DNA from: Chroococcopsis sp964623815
GTDB lineage: Bacteria; Cyanobacteriota; Cyanobacteriia; Cyanobacteriales; Microcystaceae
NCBI GenBank assembly: GCA_964623815.1
Contig: CAZUVR010000034.1
Coordinates: 1-45,952, forward strand
DNA length: 45,952 nt
Direction of reading: 5' to 3'
Part shown: in pieces, positions 42,035 to 45,952 of the stretch
How the letters are laid out: every line of letters starts with the position of its first letter
How positions within the stretch are numbered: the stretch's first letter is position 1
Program-made: the position numbers and the translations under genes
The notes under the pieces: model-generated
Told to the model about the DNA's origin: nothing
The model's input: the letters and a program-made list of their open reading frames with translations, nothing else
Database searches by the model: none

Positions 42035-44695
42035 ATGATTAGGAGGATTTTATATAGGTATCTAGTTTTATTTCTTCTGACTTTATTTGTGGTTACGGGG
42101 CTTACCCCGGTTTTAGCTCAGGTTCATTCTCAAGACCCGAAACAATTAGTAGAATACGCTGAGTCTGATTATCGTGCGGGTAATTTCATCTCGGCGGTTA
42201 ATTATCTTCAACAAGCAATTAATATATTTGAGTCTCGCCAGGATTGGCGCAATTTAGGGATTACACTGACTAATTTAGGTCGTGTAGAGTTGAACTTAGG
42301 TCAAGCAGAATCGGCTCTGGAAAGATGGCAGAAGGCGGGGCAGATTTTTGAGGATAGATTAAATGATATACCAGCAAAAGTTAGGACTGAAATTTATACG
42401 GCAGAGGCTTTACAACAATTGGGTTTTAATAGTCGGGCTTGTGCTAATTTGCGATCGGTTTTAACCCTTAATACCGATAGTTGCCAAGATATAACGGTTG
42501 AGGTGATAGAAGAAAAATACCAGAATCCTAACGCATTACAAATTATGGCCTGGCGGAGTCTGGCTAATGTAATGCGATCGATCGGTCGGTTAGAAGAATC
42601 GATGCTGATCCTGGAAAAATTAGCTCTAACTTCTGACGATCCTAATTCAGCCGCTACCCGTTTGAGTCTGGGTAACACTTTACGCTCTAGAGGGGATCTC
42701 ATCAGGGATCGTCAAGCTTTCCCCCGCTATGATTATCAGCCGTGGAGTTGTGCCATTGCTGAGGAAATATCAACAGAAGCTAGAGAAGTTTATCAGCAAG
42801 CCGAAAAACAATATAGGGATGTGATTACGCTCAGCCCATCAAAAAACACGAAAATAGCTGCTCAGATAAATCTGTTAAATTTACTCTTAGAAACTGCGCG
42901 AAATGATACCAAAGGTACGCTAAGAAACCGACAGCAATACGAAACCATAATAAATCAATTATCATCAGAGATTCTAGATGTAAATTCACCTATTAATAAA
43001 CTAAATATTTATGCCAAAATTAACTTAATTAAAAGCCAAATTTGTTTATCAGGAATTAATAATCAACCGCCAAAATGGAGGGAGATTAACAAAGAGTTGC
43101 AGGAAGTATATCAAAGTAGTAAAAGTATTGCTAATCAAAATTTAGAATCCTATGCTCTAGGCAATTTAGGCAGATTTTACGAGTATCGCGCCCAGTGGCT
43201 AGAGAGAAATCCAGGAGATAATAACACCGTTGTCTGTTATGGGGCGGGACAATGCCGACAACAAGCGATCGATTACACGTCATCGGCCCTACTGCTCGCT
43301 CAACCTTCCCAATCACCTCAGATAGCCTATCAATGGCAATGGCAGTTAGGGAGATTATGGAAGGCGGCGGGGGATAAGGAAAAAGCGATCGCTATGTACG
43401 AAGGAGCCAGTAAAAGCTTAGAATCGGTGCGTAAGGATTTACTAACGATCGATCCTGATGTGCAATTTTCCTTTCGGGATTCTGTAGAGCCTCTTTACCG
43501 CGAGTACGTGGATTTACTTTTGAGTACGGATAATCTGTCGCAGGTTAATCGAGAAATCTTTCCCGCTCAAGCTCTAAATGTAATCGACTTCCTCCGTCTT
43601 TCCGAATTAGAAAATTTCCTTCAATGTTCTCTAGCCCCCGAAGTACAGTTAGAGACAGTGGTGGGGGAAATCGACTCTCAAGCGGCTTTTATTTACCCTC
43701 TAGTTCTCGGAGAGCGTTTAGAAGTAATCTTCAAGTTACCGGGGCAACCCCTAGCCCATCGAGCCACCCCTATCCCACATAGAGAAGTAGAAGAGACGAT
43801 TAAACATTTACAAGACTATCTCAGACAAGCCCGTTTAACGGAAGAAGTTAAACTTGGAGCCGGTAAAGTCTATGAATGGATTATTAAACCCATCGAAGGC
43901 GAATTAGAAGCGTCGAGACAGCAGGGAAAATTGAAAACCCTCGTTTTTGTGCTTGACGACAGTTTGAGAAATATTCCCATGTCCGTACTCTACGACGGCG
44001 GGGAATATTTAATACAAAAGTATGCAATAGCTCTTATCCCCAATCGCATCCTATTCGATGCCCGGCCCCGACAGAAACAAATCAAGGTTTTAACCGCAGG
44101 GGTTAGTGACGGGCAGACAGTAGACGGTATTACATTCGAGCCGCTCCCTTATGTACCGAGTGAGTTAGAAGATATTCAAAAATTAGCCGATAGTTTCACC
44201 CAACCGCTATTGAATCAAGTCTTTACCTCCGGTTTATTAGAGCAGAAGATAGACTCGGCTAATTTCGGGATTGTTCACATCGCTACTCACGGGGAATTCA
44301 GCTCTAATCCAGATGAAACTTATCTTTTACTATGGGGGAAACGAATCAAAGTAAGGGAGTTCGATCGCATCTTACGAATTAACAGCCCGGATAATTACGC
44401 CGGCATAGATTTATTAATTCTCAGTGCCTGCGAGACGGCCCAGGGAAATCGACGCGCCGCGCTAGGGTTAGCTGGTGTTGCTGCTCAAGCGAGGGTGAGA
44501 ACTACTATAGCCAGTTTATGGCACGTTAACGATCGAGCTACTGCCGAATTCATGACCCGATTCTATCAAGAGTTACGGGATGGGGCCACCATAGCCGAAG
44601 CCATACGCAAAACCCAATTATATTTTATCGAGGATGTCGATCGTCGTAGGCCTTACTTCTGGGCACCATTCGTGATCGTCGGTAATTGGTTATAA
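42035..44695 (+). CDS. Exported TPR-CHAT protein (caspase-like, clan CD fold)
   Basis: 886 residues from ATG 42035, with GGAGG ten bases upstream. A GTG at 41981 would add a repeat-encoded segment before the signal peptide and is rejected. The signal peptide (ILYRYLVLFLLTLFVV, cleavage near VLA|QV) points to export. Residues 30 to about 480 contain tetratricopeptide-like helices (AVNYLQQAINIFESRQDWRN, LTNLGRVELNLGQ). The CHAT domain (about 590-886) has the catalytic His in HIATHGEF (His 752) and Cys in LILSACETAQG (Cys 799), followed by ASLWHVNDRATAEFM. CHAT proteases cleave specific targets. It is five bases behind tpsA2, so the exoproteins or envelope proteins are candidate targets. Confidence 0.9.
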   Translation: MIRRILYRYLVLFLLTLFVVTGLTPVLAQVHSQDPKQLVEYAESDYRAGNFISAVNYLQQAINIFESRQDWRNLGITLTNLGRVELNLGQAESALERWQKAGQIFEDRLNDIPAKVRTEIYTAEALQQLGFNSRACANLRSVLTLNTDSCQDITVEVIEEKYQNPNALQIMAWRSLANVMRSIGRLEESMLILEKLALTSDDPNSAATRLSLGNTLRSRGDLIRDRQAFPRYDYQPWSCAIAEEISTEAREVYQQAEKQYRDVITLSPSKNTKIAAQINLLNLLLETARNDTKGTLRNRQQYETIINQLSSEILDVNSPINKLNIYAKINLIKSQICLSGINNQPPKWREINKELQEVYQSSKSIANQNLESYALGNLGRFYEYRAQWLERNPGDNNTVVCYGAGQCRQQAIDYTSSALLLAQPSQSPQIAYQWQWQLGRLWKAAGDKEKAIAMYEGASKSLESVRKDLLTIDPDVQFSFRDSVEPLYREYVDLLLSTDNLSQVNREIFPAQALNVIDFLRLSELENFLQCSLAPEVQLETVVGEIDSQAAFIYPLVLGERLEVIFKLPGQPLAHRATPIPHREVEETIKHLQDYLRQARLTEEVKLGAGKVYEWIIKPIEGELEASRQQGKLKTLVFVLDDSLRNIPMSVLYDGGEYLIQKYAIALIPNRILFDARPRQKQIKVLTAGVSDGQTVDGITFEPLPYVPSELEDIQKLADSFTQPLLNQVFTSGLLEQKIDSANFGIVHIATHGEFSSNPDETYLLLWGKRIKVREFDRILRINSPDNYAGIDLLILSACETAQGNRRAALGLAGVAAQARVRTTIASLWHVNDRATAEFMTRFYQELRDGATIAEAIRKTQLYFIEDVDRRRPYFWAPFVIVGNWL

Positions 44696-44753
44696 TCCTG
44701 ATTTTCGTTGGTTATCATATAAACTCGCTATGAGGAGACGGGTGTTTAGTTGA

Positions 44754-45014
44754 TTATTCTGGGCGTTGTCCGAAAAGAAACTCAGCTATCCGCGTTACTT
44801 CGGTTCTAATCCCTCTCATCTCATTTTGAAATTCTTCTCTATCGGCTCGTGTTTGGGTTATGTAGCTTTCTAGTCTCTCCGATAGGCGATCTAGTCGGGC
44901 ATTAGTATTTCTCGCATCGTTGGTCAATTTGGCTATGTCCTCTCTGTTCTGCTGGCAGAGGGTCACGGCTGTTTCTAATATGCGCTCGATTCTGTCTAAT
45001 CTGTCTTCGGTCAT
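44754..45014 (-). CDS. Small coiled-coil protein
   Basis: 86 residues from ATG 45014 (MTEDRLDRIERILETAVTLC). A TTG at 45053 would add 13 residues with no better ribosome binding site. The rest is nearly all helical, with heptads such as IAKLTNDARNTNARLDRLSE and RGIRTEVTRIAEFLFG. Small proteins of this kind, often beginning with the D-R-L-D/E-R-I-E pattern, are abundant in cyanobacteria, and the coiled-coil protein at the left edge is of the same general style. There are no membrane helices or catalytic residues. It is convergent with the CHAT gene. Function unknown. Confidence 0.65.
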   Translation of the reverse strand: MTEDRLDRIERILETAVTLCQQNREDIAKLTNDARNTNARLDRLSERLESYITQTRADREEFQNEMRGIRTEVTRIAEFLFGQRPE

Positions 45015-45154
45015 GGTTTTATATTCAGTTAATCGGAGCTCGTCAGATAACAAAAAGTGCTTTCTTGGTGGTAGCTCTATTTTACCTTGTCCTACACCGC
45101 AGCCAATAGACGAGCGATCGTGTAAATAATAGAGCTATTTTCAAGACACATAAA

Positions 45155-45952
45155 TTACTCATTTAACCTTGCTTGGAACTGGCTCCATTTCCATCTTAGT
45201 GCAATCTGATTCGGTTTAAAATCACCGCAGTTCAAAATTGTTTCCTCCCAAAGACAATATTCGCTCTCTAATGCAGCCGGATGAAAATTTATTTTTAGAG
45301 AGTCTGGTTCGATACCTAGAAGATTACGGTCAAACAGTATATGTAAATCCGCTCTCATTAATAATCCATTTGCTGGGTGATTATCCTTTTCTCCTCGATA
45401 GGGAACGATGTGGCAAGCTTCGACTACATCAAAAACGGAACAACCCGTAATCATACAGCGATCGCCGTATTTTTCTACTAGCAGTTTTCTAAATTTTGAT
45501 TGTCCTGGGCGGAGATAACCTAAGTTTAATTGGCTTTCTCTTAGATCGATTAAATCTGCTATGTAGTCATCTAATGGAACACTGGGAATAGTTTGAGAAT
45601 TGACTTCAATTAGTCCTAATTCTTTTCTACTAATGCTAGTATTTAATAAATTACTTACCTCAGGATATTTATTTAATATCTTGTTCATCAACATATTCAA
45701 ATCAATTGCTTGCATTGAAAGCTGTTTGTTATAATTAGAGAAGCAAGCTTTATTTAATTCATCTATACTTAGGATATTTTCTATACTTATAAAACTATTT
45801 CCAAAGATAGCTGTATAATTTGTGGTATCTCGTGTTTCCTGTAGCGGCTGATGAAATTCTTGAGAACATCTACGGCATAAAAATTCGGGAACTTTAGTTG
45901 TTCTTTTATTAAATTGAGTGGTTTTACAAAAAGGACATCTTTTACTTATTTT
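45155..45952 (-). CDS. HNH endonuclease with N-terminal zinc ribbon, 5' end cut by window edge
   Basis: The frame is open from the stop at 45155 to the window end (266 codons), so the true start lies outside; the Met at 45715 is internal. The visible N terminus has a zinc ribbon, CPFC, 16 residues, CRRC (CPFCKTTQFNKRTTKV, then PEFLCRRCSQEF). The C-terminal half is an HNH_2-type nuclease: FRKLLVEKYGDRCMITGC, the HIVPYRGEKDNHPANGLLM core and DLHILFDRNLLGIEP. HNH proteins of this type act in restriction-like or mobile-element systems. With no neighbour visible to the right I cannot tell which. The linker between ribbon and nuclease (about 100 residues) shows no known domain. Confidence 0.82.
   Translation of the reverse strand, partial: KISKRCPFCKTTQFNKRTTKVPEFLCRRCSQEFHQPLQETRDTTNYTAIFGNSFISIENILSIDELNKACFSNYNKQLSMQAIDLNMLMNKILNKYPEVSNLLNTSISRKELGLIEVNSQTIPSVPLDDYIADLIDLRESQLNLGYLRPGQSKFRKLLVEKYGDRCMITGCSVFDVVEACHIVPYRGEKDNHPANGLLMRADLHILFDRNLLGIEPDSLKINFHPAALESEYCLWEETILNCGDFKPNQIALRWKWSQFQARLNE

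Overview
The window looks like a piece of a cyanobacterial chromosome. It carries genes confined to or typical of oxygenic phototrophs: psbQ (photosystem II lipoprotein), crtH (prolycopene isomerase), a CRR7-type NDH-1 factor and a DevBCA exporter. The octamer GCGATCGC (HIP1), a hallmark of many cyanobacterial genomes, recurs throughout. I cannot name the genus. There are no rRNA, tRNA or CRISPR features that I can support.

Bases 1 to about 18.7 kb are mostly housekeeping. After a decayed left edge (truncated nucleotidyltransferase, small coiled-coil and membrane proteins) come CRR7, selO, rph and tpiA on the plus strand. Then follow map with a DUF362 gene and a His-rich CobW-type GTPase on the minus strand, and a META-domain protein, hisS and a hypothetical gene on the plus strand. 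Next, on the minus strand, are a Tat-exported PrxQ-type peroxiredoxin, a sensor-kinase-like protein lacking the phospho-acceptor His, crtH and a rhomboid protease. The block ends on the plus strand with psbQ, a ThiO-like oxidase, a secreted protein and a dipeptide epimerase. Spacers carry heptanucleotide tandem repeats, two terminators with the same loop, and other small dispersed repeats.

From about 18.7 kb on, the window is accessory in character. An hsdM start fragment, a Uma2 nuclease and a PadR-controlled DevBCA exporter come first. A PIN/UPF0175 toxin-antitoxin pair and an IS630 transposase fragment follow. Then comes a tight three-gene operon of two different dynamin-like GTPases around a membrane-segment protein (24.8-30.4 kb). 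After it are a staphylococcal-nuclease-like protein and a KptA RNA 2'-phosphotransferase.

Bases 32.1-44.7 kb hold a two-partner secretion locus. A TpsB transporter is divergent from two tandem, mosaic TpsA haemagglutinin-type exoproteins, which are followed by an exported TPR-CHAT (caspase-like) protein. The right edge has a coiled-coil protein and an HNH endonuclease with an N-terminal zinc ribbon that runs off the window.

The two arrangements I find most worth study are the dynamin-membrane protein-dynamin operon and the TpsB/TpsA/TpsA/CHAT cluster.
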